Notes under the pieces: model-generated | The model's database searches: none | Seen by the model: the letters and a program-made list of their open reading frames with translations, nothing else | What the model was told of the DNA's origin: nothing | Source: Actinomycetales bacterium | Lineage (GTDB): Bacteria; Actinomycetota; Actinomycetes; Actinomycetales; Dermatophilaceae | DNA length: 64,000 bases | Direction: 5' to 3' | NCBI GenBank assembly: GCA_016710385.1 | Contig: JADJVX010000017.1 | Location: forward strand, 124,001-188,000 | Made by a program: the position numbers and the translations under genes | Shown: piece after piece, positions 44,758-54,277 of the stretch | Numbering within the stretch: the first letter of the stretch is position 1 | How the letters are laid out: every line of letters starts with the position of its first letter

Positions 44758-44807
44758 GCCACGAGCGGTGGTTGGTGTGGCGCGGTCGGGGCTGACCCCG
44801 CGACGGG

Positions 44808-45740
44808 TCAGGCCTGGTCCTGCACGACCTCTGCCTCGGCGCCGTCGACGACGACCTCGGCCTGCGCAACGGCGGTCGGGTCGGCCTCGGCCGGGACCTC
44901 AGCGGCAGCAGCCTCGGCCGCAGGCGCCTCGGCGGCGGGGACGTCAACGGCGGGGACCTCAGCGGCGGCGGCCTCGGCGTAGAGCTCGCGCTCCCACTCG
45001 GCCAGCGGCTCCTCGACGACGACGCCCTCGGCCTCGCCGGAGCGCGCCTGCGAGCGGGCCACCAGGCCCTCGGCGACGGCGTCGGCGATGACCCGGGTCA
45101 GCAGCGTGACCGAACGGATCGCGTCGTCGTTGCCCGGGATCTTGTAGTCGACCTCGTCGGGGTCGCAGTTGGTGTCGAGGATCGCGATGACCGGCAGGCC
45201 CAGCTTGCGGGCCTCGTCAACGGCCAGGTGTTCCTTCTTGGTGTCGACGACCCAGATCGCCGAGGGCACGCGGGTCATCGACCGGATGCCGCCGAGGGTC
45301 TTCTCCAGCTTGTCGAGCTCGCGCTTGAGGATGAGGAGTTCCTTCTTGGTGTGACCGGAACCGGCCACGTCGTCGAAGTTGATCTCCTCGAGCTCCTTCA
45401 GCCGCGAGAGGCGCTTGGAGATGGTGCTGAAGTTGGTGAGCATGCCGCCGAGCCAGCGGTGGTTGACATAGGGCATCCCGACTCGGGTGGCCTGGTCGGC
45501 GACCGGGTCCTGCGCCTGCTTCTTGGTGCCGACGAACAGGATGGTGCCGCCGTGGGCGACCGTCTCCTTGACGAACTCGTAGGCGTTGTTGATGTAGGTG
45601 AGCGACTGCTGCAGGTCGATGATGTAGATGCCATTGCGCTCGGTCATGATGAAGCGCTTCATCTTCGGGTTCCACCGACGAGTCTGGTGCCCGAAGTGCA
45701 CGCCGCTCTCCAGGAGCTGGCGCATGGTGACGACGGCCAT
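44808..45740 (-). CDS. rpsB: 30S ribosomal protein S2
   Basis: 310 residues. The conserved core begins MRQLLESGVHFGHQTRRWNP and contains HRWLGGMLTNFSTI and LDTNCDPDEVDYKIPGNDDA. About 60 extra C-terminal residues are an acidic Ala/Glu/Val/Pro tail (AEAPAAEAAAAEVPAEADP), seen in many actinobacterial S2 proteins. The start follows a strong AAGGAGG site. Confidence 0.96.
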   Translation of the reverse strand: MAVVTMRQLLESGVHFGHQTRRWNPKMKRFIMTERNGIYIIDLQQSLTYINNAYEFVKETVAHGGTILFVGTKKQAQDPVADQATRVGMPYVNHRWLGGMLTNFSTISKRLSRLKELEEINFDDVAGSGHTKKELLILKRELDKLEKTLGGIRSMTRVPSAIWVVDTKKEHLAVDEARKLGLPVIAILDTNCDPDEVDYKIPGNDDAIRSVTLLTRVIADAVAEGLVARSQARSGEAEGVVVEEPLAEWERELYAEAAAAEVPAVDVPAAEAPAAEAAAAEVPAEADPTAVAQAEVVVDGAEAEVVQDQA

Positions 45741-46037
45741 TGCCGTGTCCTCCTTGATGTGAGGTTGTCAGTTACGTCGGTATGCCGTTCGCTCGGGTCG
45801 CGAGCGGCGCTTCCCGGTGCGGACCGGTGGGCACGGCATACCTGCCTGGCGTTCGAACTCACCCCGCCGACGGCCGACACCGAAAGTGCCTCAGTCGGAC
45901 TGCCGTGGTGCGCCCCGGCTGATGCCGGACGGAACGCGCGAAATATGGCCCGGAGGCCATCGGCCATCCTACGACCTGAGCAGGCACGACCCATAATCGG
46001 GACCGGGCATGGCCGGACGGCTCCTGCGAGGGACCGG
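45741..46037. promoter_or_regulatory. rpsB upstream region with inverted motif pair and a hairpin
   Basis: This 297-bp stretch has no gene. GGTATGCCGT at 45779-45788 and ACGGCATACC at 45833-45842 form an inverted pair in the probable rpsB leader. Further out, ATGGCC-CGGA-GGCCAT at 45945-45960 is a 6-bp hairpin followed on the minus strand by ATATTT; it probably terminates the FAD oxidoreductase transcript. The rpsB promoter should lie between these, but no clear -10/-35 pair can be fixed by eye. Confidence 0.5.
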
Positions 46038-47516
46038 TCAGCTGTCGAAGCCGACCCCCAGGCGGTCGAGCATCCCCAACCAACGGCCTCGATGGCCGGT
46101 GCGGTCCTCGGCGGCGAGCGCGGCGCGAGTGACCCGCACCCCGGCATACCGGACGGGTTCGGGCGGGAACGGGACCGGCTTGTGCCGCACCATCGCCAGC
46201 CGGGTGAGCTGCGAATCGTGGCCGGACAACAGGTCCAGGGCCACCCGCGCACCGAACCGGGAGGAGCCGACCCCCAGTCCGGTGTATCCGACGGCATACG
46301 CGACTCGGCCACCCAGGGCTCGCCCGAAGAACGGGGTGAACCGCGAGGTCGTGTCGATGATGCCGGCCCACCGGTGGGTGAATCGGAGGCCGACCAGCTG
46401 CGGAAAGATCGCGAAGAAGTGCCGCGCGAGCAGATCATGCGATGCCGTCTGCTCCAGTCGGGGGTCGATTCGGCCGCCGAAATGGTAGTTCGCGTCGAAT
46501 CCCCCCATGAGGATCCGGTCGTCGAGGGTGCGGCGGTAGTAGTGGAACTGGTTGCCCGCGTCGGTGAGGCCCTCGCGACCCGCCCAGCCGACGGCGGCGA
46601 GTTGCTCGGGCGACAGCGGCTCACTCATGAGCACGTGGTCGTAGACCGGGAGGATGTAGTTGCGCAACCGGCGCAGCGGCCCGGGGAAGGCGTTCGTCGC
46701 CACCAGCGCGTGGCGAGCCAGCACCGAGCCCGAGCTCGTGCTCACCCGCACGCCCGCTCCCTCGCGCGTCAGGCCGAGCACCGGACTGCCCTCGTAGATG
46801 CGGCCACCGAGGCGCTCGACCGCGCCGGCCAACCCCCACACCAGACGGGCGGGGTCGACCAGGCCCACCCCCGGGTCGTACATCCCGAGCCGGTAGAGGG
46901 GCGAGTTGACCCGGGCCCGCACCGCGGCCGCGTCGAGCAACTCGACCGGCTTGTCGTGGGCCAGATGCAGTCCGTATGCCGTGCGCACGGTCGACTCCTG
47001 GTGGGCGGTCATCGCCAGGACGAGTTCGCCGGGGCGGTGCCAGTCGGCGTCGATCTCGTAGGCCGCGAGGGTCGACTCGATCGCCGCGAGGTTGGCGGCG
47101 CCGAGCCCCTCCAGAGTCTCGAGCTCGTCGGGCCAGAGGGCCTCGCCCTGCGCGACCCCATGGGTCAGCGACGGCGAGACGAAACCACCATTGCGGCCCG
47201 AGGCGCCGTCGGCCAGCCGAGAAGCCTCGAGCACGACCACGCTCGCAGCCCGGTTGTCCTCCAGGGCCTGCAGCGCCGCCCACAGCCCGGTGAACCCTCC
47301 CCCGACGATCGCGAGGTCGACGTGGTCCCGGCCCAATGTCGAGCCACCGCCGTCGGCGAGCACCGGGCGGCGCGGAGGGCGGTGCGGACGGTCGGTCCAG
47401 AACACTGCGGGCGCGGCATCGGCGAGTGACTGCCGGACCACCGCAGGGTCGACACCGGCATACGGGTCGTCGGTGGGAAGGCGACGCGGCATGCGCAGAG
47501 CGAGGCGAGACGGCAC
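46038..47516 (-). CDS. FAD-dependent oxidoreductase (DAO family)
   Basis: About 492 residues. The N-terminal half carries the dinucleotide loop LAIVGGGFTGLWAALQAL and the FAD block GASGRNGGFVSPSLTHG; the C-terminal half has RFTHRWAGIIDTTSRFTPFF. It is a distant paralogue of the amine oxidase at 22438-23871 and probably acts on an amine or amino acid. The start is uncertain: GTG 47516 has a plausible AGGAT site, while ATG 47492 and ATG 47579 are alternatives. It is divergent from the aminotransferase gene. Confidence 0.78.
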   Translation of the reverse strand: MPSRLALRMPRRLPTDDPYAGVDPAVVRQSLADAAPAVFWTDRPHRPPRRPVLADGGGSTLGRDHVDLAIVGGGFTGLWAALQALEDNRAASVVVLEASRLADGASGRNGGFVSPSLTHGVAQGEALWPDELETLEGLGAANLAAIESTLAAYEIDADWHRPGELVLAMTAHQESTVRTAYGLHLAHDKPVELLDAAAVRARVNSPLYRLGMYDPGVGLVDPARLVWGLAGAVERLGGRIYEGSPVLGLTREGAGVRVSTSSGSVLARHALVATNAFPGPLRRLRNYILPVYDHVLMSEPLSPEQLAAVGWAGREGLTDAGNQFHYYRRTLDDRILMGGFDANYHFGGRIDPRLEQTASHDLLARHFFAIFPQLVGLRFTHRWAGIIDTTSRFTPFFGRALGGRVAYAVGYTGLGVGSSRFGARVALDLLSGHDSQLTRLAMVRHKPVPFPPEPVRYAGVRVTRAALAAEDRTGHRGRWLGMLDRLGVGFDS

Positions 47517-47577
47517 GAAGGCCCATCCTGCCGCGGTGCAGGGCGCAATGGGGAGCACGCGGCATACCGTGTTATCC

Positions 47578-48759
47578 ATGACATCGCCGCAGCCGCACCG
47601 ACCGGTCGGGAACCGGGCCCTAGCCCCTTTCGGGACGACGATCTTCGCCGAGATGTCGGCGTTGGCCGTGCGGACCGGCGCGATCAACCTCGGGCAGGGC
47701 TTCCCGGATGTCGACGGACCGCCCGAACTGCTCGATGCCGCGGTTGCCGCGATCCGCGGAGGCCGCAATCAGTACCCACCCGGTCCCGGGGTCCCGGAGC
47801 TGCTGGGGGCCATCGCCGGGCATCAGCAGCGGTTCTACGGAGTCACCGTCGACCCGGGCGGCGAGGTGCTCGTGACCGCCGGGGCGACCGAGGCCATCGC
47901 CGCGGTCATCCTCGGACTGTGCGAGCCGGGCGACGAGGTGGTCACCTTCGAGCCCTACTACGACTCGTATGCCGCGACGATCGCCCTAGCCGGGGCCACC
48001 CGCCGGACGTCGGTGCTCCGCTTTCCTGATTTCGCCGTGGACGAAACCTCGCTGCGGGCCGCCTTCTCGGAGCGCACTCGGCTGGTGCTGCTCAACACCC
48101 CTCACAACCCGACCGGCAAGGTCTTCACGCGCCCAGAGTTGGAGCTGATCTGTTCTCTGGCAAGGGAATTCGATGCCTGGGTGGTGACCGACGAGGTCTA
48201 CGAACACATCGTGTTCGACGGGCTGGAGCATCTGCCGGTGGCCTCGCTGCCGGGGATGTGGGATCGGACGCTGACGATCTCGTCGGCGGGCAAGACCTTC
48301 TCGGCCACCGGGTGGAAGGTCGGCTGGGTGGTCGGTCCGCGGGCCGGGGTGGCGGCAGCCCGGTCGGCGAAACAGTTCCTGACCTATGTCGCGTCGGGAC
48401 CCTTCCAGCCGGCCGTCGCGACGGCGCTCGGGCTCGGAGACGAGGTGTATGCCGGGTTGGCGCGTTCCCTGGAACGCAAGCGAGACCTGCTGTGCGGCGC
48501 GTTGCGGGCGGCCGGTCTGCCGATCAGCCACCCGAGCGGGACCTACTTCGTCGTGGCGGATGCGGCCGCGTTGGGTGCGCATGATGCGATGGCTTTCTGT
48601 CGTGAGCTACCCGAGCGAGTGGGGGTCGTCGGGATCCCCGTGTCGGTGTTCCACGACGATCCCGACGCAGGTCGCACATTGGTTCGCTTCGCCTTCTGCA
48701 AACGCGACGAGGTGCTCGCCGAGGCAGCCGAGCGGTTGGCGACCCTCGGCCGGGGCTGA
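47578..48759 (+). CDS. Class I/II PLP-dependent aminotransferase (DapC/YbdL-like)
   Basis: 393-residue fold-type I enzyme. Blocks visible are INLGQGFPDVDGPPEL, ATEAIAAVILGLCEPGDEV, the NPTGKVF loop with the substrate asparagine, DEVYEHIVFDG, and the lysine motif SSAGKTFSATGWKVGW. These are typical of the methionine/kynurenine aminotransferase and actinobacterial succinyl-diaminopimelate aminotransferase (DapC) group. Lysine biosynthesis is possible, but no dap gene is nearby. Confidence 0.82.
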   Translation: MTSPQPHRPVGNRALAPFGTTIFAEMSALAVRTGAINLGQGFPDVDGPPELLDAAVAAIRGGRNQYPPGPGVPELLGAIAGHQQRFYGVTVDPGGEVLVTAGATEAIAAVILGLCEPGDEVVTFEPYYDSYAATIALAGATRRTSVLRFPDFAVDETSLRAAFSERTRLVLLNTPHNPTGKVFTRPELELICSLAREFDAWVVTDEVYEHIVFDGLEHLPVASLPGMWDRTLTISSAGKTFSATGWKVGWVVGPRAGVAAARSAKQFLTYVASGPFQPAVATALGLGDEVYAGLARSLERKRDLLCGALRAAGLPISHPSGTYFVVADAAALGAHDAMAFCRELPERVGVVGIPVSVFHDDPDAGRTLVRFAFCKRDEVLAEAAERLATLGRG

Positions 48760-48910
48760 CTGCCTCGCTGTGTGCCGGCGGATCGTCACGGTCGGCTCAG
48801 GTTGTCCCCCAGCGTTCGGGTTATCCCCAGCCCGAGTCGCGCTGACCCGCCGTCCACAGCTGCAGTGCGCACGGCTAGCGCCGGTGGACATGATCGCCTG
48901 AAGTAGTCGG

Positions 48911-49693
48911 GTGAACTCCTTCTCCACGTGGCTGCGCGGCATCCCTGTGCTTGTGCTCGGGCTGGTGTCGTTCGCCGTGCCAGTCCAGTCGGCCGACGCA
49001 GCCACGATGTTCTCGCGCAGCACCGCATCGCGGGTCGGTGCGCCTGCGGCTGAGCGGGTCTGGCCCGTGCCAGCGCCACACCTCGTGAGCCGCCGTTTCG
49101 ATCCGCCGCAGTCGCGCTGGGGTGCCGGCCACCGCGGCGTCGACCTGGCGGTCGCTGAGGGGAGCCAGGTCTGGGCTCCTGCGGCTGGCACGGTGAGCTT
49201 CGCCGGGATGGTGGCCGGCCGGCCGGTGGTCGTTATCGCGCATTCCACCGGGCTGCGCAGCACGCTGGAACCCGTGCAGGCCCTCCTGCCGGTCGGTGCC
49301 TCGGTGGCTGCTGGAGACGGGGTGGGCCGGGTCGCCGCGGCGACCGGACACTGTGGCGGCTCGCCGTGTCTGCACTGGGGGGTGCTGCGTGGGCAGGCCT
49401 ATCTCGATCCGCTGGCCTGGCTCCAGGGCCGGGTGGTGTTGCTGCCGCTCACGGCTTTCGGAGGACAGCTGTCACGGACGGGTCGGCCAGGGCCAGGCCG
49501 TGCATCCGTCGAGACTCTTGGTCTGCTGCACCATGATCGGCGCGGGCGAGCCCGCGGTGGGGCATTGGGCGTGCCGGTGGCCCAGGCCATGCCCGACTTC
49601 GTGGTTGACCAGATAGGTGCGGTAGGACTCCAGGTCCTCGCCGTAGGTTGCCGCGCCACGCAACCACCGCTGCAGGTTGAGCACGGCGCGTGA
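48911..49693 (+). CDS. M23-family (LytM) metallopeptidase, secreted
   Basis: 260-residue exported protein: a signal peptide at about 1-30 (VLVLGLVSFAVPVQSADA), then the LytM domain. Zinc-ligand regions GHRGVDLAV and PCLHWGVL are visible; the first block reads HRGVD, as in active members. The fold ends near VVLLPL at about residue 180. The remaining 75 residues are low-complexity Gly/Arg and are translated from DNA antisense to the DUF3152 gene, so the natural stop seems lost. A LytM gene close to rpsB is common in actinobacteria. Confidence 0.82.
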   Translation: MNSFSTWLRGIPVLVLGLVSFAVPVQSADAATMFSRSTASRVGAPAAERVWPVPAPHLVSRRFDPPQSRWGAGHRGVDLAVAEGSQVWAPAAGTVSFAGMVAGRPVVVIAHSTGLRSTLEPVQALLPVGASVAAGDGVGRVAAATGHCGGSPCLHWGVLRGQAYLDPLAWLQGRVVLLPLTAFGGQLSRTGRPGPGRASVETLGLLHHDRRGRARGGALGVPVAQAMPDFVVDQIGAVGLQVLAVGCRATQPPLQVEHGA

Positions 49694-50590
49694 CCCGTTC
49701 CAACACGACACTTGCGCCATCGCCGTGTCCAGCGGCGCGCAGAGCTTGGCCGTGAGCGTTGGGGTGGCAAGCACGACCCGGATATCGGTGTGGGCCCCCG
49801 CAGCCACCTCCGCCGGAGACACCGCCACGAAATGCACCCCGTCGGCGGCCTGCCAGCCTCGGTCGTCGACGAGCACTCGCGCCACGGCGGCGGCGAACTC
49901 GGCATCGGGGATGGTGAGCCCATCCTCGATCTCGATCGCGAAACGGATTGTCCGACCCGTGCTGCGCGCCGGAAGCTGAGGAATGCCGACGAGATGGAGC
50001 GTTCCTGCAGCGGACTGCGGCACCTCGACCACGGTGGCCCCAGGCGTCACGACGGGCTCTGCCACGCCCTCTTCCGCGTCGCCGGGCGAGGCGGTGGTGG
50101 GCGCCGCGCGGCCTGCTGCCGGAGGTGTTGCGTCCGCGGCAGCCCCAACGGACGGCGACTGTGCGCCCGTGGAGCTGGACGCCTCGGACTCGCTGTGCGC
50201 GGCAGTCGGTGCGGCCCCCGCAACCCTCGTGGCGCTGGCCCCAGCAGCACCAGTGGAGGTGGCTGCCGGGTCGAGGGCCACGACTCGGGAACTGGAAACG
50301 ACCGCCGGACGAGGCAACGCGACCGCTGGATCCTGGGTCACCCGGGCGACCACTGTGCCGAAGAGCAGGGCAGTGATGGCCACGAACACCGACCGGCGCA
50401 ACCGGTGCATCCGCCGACGATGAGCGCTGCTTCCGTGACGAAGCGTCCGCCGCGTCTGCGGCACCTCCGGCTCCCGTGAGCGCGCGCGCGCGTCGGCGCG
50501 CCGCTGCGGCGGGGAGGTGACGGACACGGGTGGCACTGCCTCTTCATGGGCGGTATCGGGGTCCAACCATGGTGTCAGACCGGCGGCCAC
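49472..50590 (-). CDS. DUF3152 protein with metzincin-like zinc motif
   Basis: 372 residues: a basic cytoplasmic N-terminus, one membrane helix near 68-82 (VFVAITALLFGTVVARV), a long Ala/Ser/Pro linker, then DUF3152. The C-terminal domain contains HEVGHGLGHRH, an exact HExxHxxGxxH zinc-protease motif, followed by the PIMVQQT turn that resembles a Met-turn. An extracellular anchored metalloprotease is likely although the family is formally uncharacterised. The last 222 bp overlap the M23 gene on the other strand. Confidence 0.8.
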   Translation of the reverse strand: MAAGLTPWLDPDTAHEEAVPPVSVTSPPQRRADARARSREPEVPQTRRTLRHGSSAHRRRMHRLRRSVFVAITALLFGTVVARVTQDPAVALPRPAVVSSSRVVALDPAATSTGAAGASATRVAGAAPTAAHSESEASSSTGAQSPSVGAAADATPPAAGRAAPTTASPGDAEEGVAEPVVTPGATVVEVPQSAAGTLHLVGIPQLPARSTGRTIRFAIEIEDGLTIPDAEFAAAVARVLVDDRGWQAADGVHFVAVSPAEVAAGAHTDIRVVLATPTLTAKLCAPLDTAMAQVSCWNGSRAVLNLQRWLRGAATYGEDLESYRTYLVNHEVGHGLGHRHAQCPTAGSPAPIMVQQTKSLDGCTAWPWPTRP

Positions 50591-50611
50591 ATGGTCGAGT
50601 TGGCAACACCG

Positions 50612-51535
50612 TCAGGCTCGTGGATGGGCCTGTTCGTAGGAGCGGCGCAGCCGTTCGGGTGACACGTGCGTGTAGAGCTGGGTGGTCGTGAGACTGGCGT
50701 GCCCGAGCAGTTCCTGGACGACCCGCAGGTCCGCTCCGCCGTCCAGGAGATGGGTGGCAGCGCTGTGCCGCAACCCGTGTGGGCCAAGGTCGGGGGCATG
50801 CGGCACCTGGCTGAGCAGCCGGTGGACGGCCGAGCGGATCTGGCGGGGGTCGGCGCGGCGCCCCCGCCGGCCGAGGAAGAGTGCGTGGCCGCTGCTCGGC
50901 GTGATCAGGGCTGGTCGCACCGCCAGCCAGTCCGTGACCGCTCGGGCCGCTGGGGCGCCGAACGGCACGACCCGCTCCTTGCCGCCCTTGCCCAACACGC
51001 GCACCACCTGGCGATCGAGGTCGACGTCATCGACATCGCATCCCACAAGTTCGCTCACCCGGACCCCACTGGCGTAGAGGAGTTCGAGACAGGCCCGGTC
51101 CCGAGCGTCGAGCGGGTCGCCGTTCTCGGCTGCTGAGCCGGCAGCCTCCATGAGCGCGGTCGCCTCGTCCGCGCGGAGGACGGCCGGGAGGGTGGCATGC
51201 CGGCGCGGCGCCACGAGACGCAGTGCGGGGTCGGTCGCGACCCGGCCGGTCCGAGCCGCCCAGCCGAAAAACGTGCGGATGGCTGCCGCCCGCCGAGCCA
51301 CCGTGGCACGACTGCCAGTCCGCGCGAGGGTCGCCAGCCACGCCCGCAGGTCGGCGAGGTCTGTCTCGGAGGGCCTGCCGACGCCCCGCGCACCGCTGAG
51401 GAAGGTCGCCAGCGCCGCGACGTCCGAGCCGTAGGCGCGACACGTGTGCGCCGACAGCCCCCGTTCCGAGACCAGATGGGTCCGGAAATCGGACAGCCAC
51501 CAGGCCGAGTCGAGCACACCATCCGCTGAGGTCAC
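50612..51535 (-). CDS. xerC: Tyrosine recombinase XerC
   Basis: 307-residue site-specific recombinase resolving chromosome dimers with XerD at dif. The N-terminal SAM-like domain (FRTHLVSERGLSAHTCRAYG) precedes the catalytic domain. Active-site residues are the Arg in ASGVRVSELVG, HGLRH, the His in LGHASLTT and the nucleophilic Tyr in TQLYTHV. The GTG at 51535 gives normal XerC length; a GTG at 51565 is an alternative. The order dprA-xerC matches other actinobacteria. Confidence 0.93.
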   Translation of the reverse strand: MTSADGVLDSAWWLSDFRTHLVSERGLSAHTCRAYGSDVAALATFLSGARGVGRPSETDLADLRAWLATLARTGSRATVARRAAAIRTFFGWAARTGRVATDPALRLVAPRRHATLPAVLRADEATALMEAAGSAAENGDPLDARDRACLELLYASGVRVSELVGCDVDDVDLDRQVVRVLGKGGKERVVPFGAPAARAVTDWLAVRPALITPSSGHALFLGRRGRRADPRQIRSAVHRLLSQVPHAPDLGPHGLRHSAATHLLDGGADLRVVQELLGHASLTTTQLYTHVSPERLRRSYEQAHPRA

Positions 51536-51607
51536 CTGCCCACCCTGACACACCACCGCATCCACACCCAGGTGGCGCCAGTTGGACCGCCAGATGTCGT
51601 GGTCGCC

Positions 51608-52741
51608 TCACGGCACCCGGCGCCGCCAATCTGCGCCTACCCGCGCCGCGAGACCGGCCAGCTCCAACCTCGTCAGTGCCGCCATCAGCGCACCAGGGGC
51701 CACACCGGTGGCGAAAACGAGTGCGTCGACCGATGTCGCCGCGCGGATGGGCAGTGCCGCCCAGACCACCTGGTCGGCAGCACTCAACAGGTCCTGAGGC
51801 GCAGCCGGTGCACTGGGTCGCGCCGCAGCGTCCTGTCCCATCCGTCCCACGAGATCGAGCACCTCGGCCACGTCGGTGACGAGCATCGCCACCCCGTCCC
51901 GCACCGCCTGATGGCATCCCGCAGACAGCATCGAGGTCACCGGGCCCGGGACCACCCCCACCGGTCGCCCGATCGTCGCCGCATGTCGCGCGGTGTTGAG
52001 CGAGCCGGAGCGCAGACCGGCCTCGACCACGACGGTGCCCGCCGTCATCGCAGCGATGATCCGGTTGCGCAATAGAAAGCGGTGGCGCTGCGGCGCCCAG
52101 CCGGGCGGTGACTCGCTCAGGACGGCCCCCCGCTCCCGCAACTCGGCCAGTAGCGGGCCGTGGGCACTGGGATAAGGGCGGTCGACACCTCCGGCCAGGA
52201 CCGCCACCGTGCCCCCGCGCCCTGCGACGAGTGCGCCTCGATGGGCGGCCGCATCGATGCCGAACGCGGCACCGGACACCACGGCATACCCGCGCTCGGA
52301 GAGCCCTGCTGCCAGACCCGCCGCGATGTCCCGCCCGTATGCCGTCGCGGCGCGCGATCCTACGATGGACACTCCTGACCACCGCAACCTGGACAGCTCC
52401 AGCGGTCCGTCGACCCACAGGCAGATCGGAGCCTCAGCCACGTCGGTCAGGCCCTCTGGCCACTGGGCATCCCCCGGCACAAGCACCGAAATGCCCTGCC
52501 GGATGGCGTAGGCCGCCGATGCGCGGGTGTCGACTCGTGCCGCTCGAAGCCGGGCCGCACCGAACTCAGGGGAGGAATCACTGAGCACGCGAGCGAGCAC
52601 CTCCGGGGCCGGGTCGGCCTCCAAGAGCGCCGAGAGCGTGTGATCCCCGGCTTCGACCAGGTGCGACAGAACAGCTCGCGCACCCCGCTCGGTGCTCGGA
52701 TCGAGCAACTCGGCGTCCGTCTGGTCAGCGTCCGTGATCAT
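51608..52741 (-). CDS. dprA: DNA-processing protein DprA (Smf)
   Basis: 377 residues. The Rossmann-like core has SIVGSRAATAYGR, VSGAAFGIDAAAHRGAL, the GG loop VLAGGVDRPYPSAH, and RFLLRNRIIAAMTAGTVVVEA. DprA loads RecA on incoming single-stranded DNA during natural transformation. A C-terminal winged-helix region follows (ALMAALTRLELAGLAARV). The start overlaps the comM stop as ATGA, so the two are coupled. Confidence 0.95.
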   Translation of the reverse strand: MITDADQTDAELLDPSTERGARAVLSHLVEAGDHTLSALLEADPAPEVLARVLSDSSPEFGAARLRAARVDTRASAAYAIRQGISVLVPGDAQWPEGLTDVAEAPICLWVDGPLELSRLRWSGVSIVGSRAATAYGRDIAAGLAAGLSERGYAVVSGAAFGIDAAAHRGALVAGRGGTVAVLAGGVDRPYPSAHGPLLAELRERGAVLSESPPGWAPQRHRFLLRNRIIAAMTAGTVVVEAGLRSGSLNTARHAATIGRPVGVVPGPVTSMLSAGCHQAVRDGVAMLVTDVAEVLDLVGRMGQDAAARPSAPAAPQDLLSAADQVVWAALPIRAATSVDALVFATGVAPGALMAALTRLELAGLAARVGADWRRRVP

Positions 52742-54276
52742 GCCGCCATCCCCGATTGGTGTCGCAGCGACAGGGCCAGTCCGACGTCGTCACGGGTCGG
52801 CACGGTGCGGCCGCCGAGGTCGGCGACGGTCCACGCGACGCGCAGACAACGGTCGTAGCCACGCAGCGACAGCGTGCCCAGGTCAACGCTTCGATCGATG
52901 TCGAGGGTCGTCGCGGGGTCGAGCCGGAACCGGCGGGAACGCAAGACCGAGCCAGGCACCTCGCCGTTCACGGCATACGCGCTGCCCGACCAGCGCTTGG
53001 CCGCGACCTCCCGTGCGGCACGAACGCGGGCTGCCACCACGGCGGTCGACTCCCCCGGCGGCCCCAGCAGGGCGGACCGAACCGGCACCGGGACCAGCAC
53101 CTGCAGGTCGACCCGGTCGAGCAACGGGCCGGCAAGTTTGGCGGCATAGCTGCGGCGCCGCACGATCGAGCATTGGCACCGATCGCCCTTGCCGAACCCG
53201 AACCCGCACGGGCACGGATTGGCCGCGAGGACCAACTGGAAGCGGCAGGGGTAACGGAACCGTCCCGCGGCACGGGCCACGACGACCGTGCCCGACTCCA
53301 TGGGTTGACGGAGCGCCTGAAGCACATGGCTGCGAAACTCCGGAGCCTCATCGAGGAACAGCACCCCGCGGTGGGCCTGGGTGATCGCACCAGGGGTGAC
53401 CAGGCCGGATCCGCCGCCGATGATGGCCGCCATCGATGCCCCGTGGTGCGGCGCGACGAACGGTGGACGACGACAGAGCCCGTCGAAGCGGCCGATGCGG
53501 CCGGACAGCGACGCGATGGCGGTGACCTCCAACGCCTGCGCTGCATCCAGCGGCGGGAGCAACCCGGGGAGTCGTTCGGCCAGCATCGACTTGCCTGCAC
53601 CCGGCGGGCCGACGAGAAACATGTGATGAGCTCCGGCCGCCGCGATCTCCAGGGCCAGTCTCGCCTCCGCCTGGCCCACGACATCGGCCAGATCCGGAAT
53701 GGGCGCGTCGGGCTCGTCGGCCAGGGCGGGCTCTGGGACGGCCGAGACCGTCAAACCGGCGGCCAGGGCGCGATATCGGGTCACGAGCTCAGCCACCTCG
53801 GCGACCGGGTGCACCGTCACCCCGGCGGCCAACCGGGCTTCCCGCGCGTTGGCCACCGGCACCACGACATGCCGCACCCCAGCGGCTGCGGCGGCCAGCA
53901 CCATCGACAGAACACCACGCACGGGTCGGACCGAACCGTCCAGGCCGAGCTCGCCGATGTGCCCGACGTCAGCCGCGACGCCGGCAGGAATGTCGCCCTC
54001 GGCGATGAGGACGGCGACGAGGATGGCCAGATCGAAGCCACTGCCGATCTTGGGCACCGAGGCCGGTGAGAGATTGACCGTCACACGACGTTGCGGCACG
54101 GCATACCCGCTATTGGAGGCTGCTGCGCGCACTCGGTCGGGTGCTTGGGCGCACGAGGGGTCGGGCCGCCCGCCGATGGTGAAGGCCGGCAGCCCAGACG
54201 ACACGTCGACCTCGACGTCGACAACCAAGCCATCCATCCCGATGAGTCCGACACCCAGCGTGCGGCCCAGGCCCAT
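52738..54276 (-). CDS. comM: YifB/ComM-family Mg-chelatase-like AAA+ ATPase
   Basis: 512 residues: an N-terminal Lon-protease-like fold (GLPAFTIGGRPDPS...), a central AAA+ module with Walker A GPPGAGKSM and Walker B VLFLDEAPEF, a cysteine cluster ANPCPCGFGFG...CQC, and a C-terminal Mg-chelatase-type helical domain. In Vibrio, ComM is a branch-migration helicase for transformation. The ATG at 54276 lies one base after the yraN stop. The linkage yraN-comM-dprA is the standard actinobacterial order. Confidence 0.93.
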   Translation of the reverse strand: MGLGRTLGVGLIGMDGLVVDVEVDVSSGLPAFTIGGRPDPSCAQAPDRVRAAASNSGYAVPQRRVTVNLSPASVPKIGSGFDLAILVAVLIAEGDIPAGVAADVGHIGELGLDGSVRPVRGVLSMVLAAAAAGVRHVVVPVANAREARLAAGVTVHPVAEVAELVTRYRALAAGLTVSAVPEPALADEPDAPIPDLADVVGQAEARLALEIAAAGAHHMFLVGPPGAGKSMLAERLPGLLPPLDAAQALEVTAIASLSGRIGRFDGLCRRPPFVAPHHGASMAAIIGGGSGLVTPGAITQAHRGVLFLDEAPEFRSHVLQALRQPMESGTVVVARAAGRFRYPCRFQLVLAANPCPCGFGFGKGDRCQCSIVRRRSYAAKLAGPLLDRVDLQVLVPVPVRSALLGPPGESTAVVAARVRAAREVAAKRWSGSAYAVNGEVPGSVLRSRRFRLDPATTLDIDRSVDLGTLSLRGYDRCLRVAWTVADLGGRTVPTRDDVGLALSLRHQSGMAA

Positions 54277-54277
54277 G

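Noticed and set aside
45228..47429. 733-codon plus-strand frame over rpsB and the FAD oxidoreductase
   Set aside because: Antisense to two well-supported genes and to the rpsB leader; no domain pattern.
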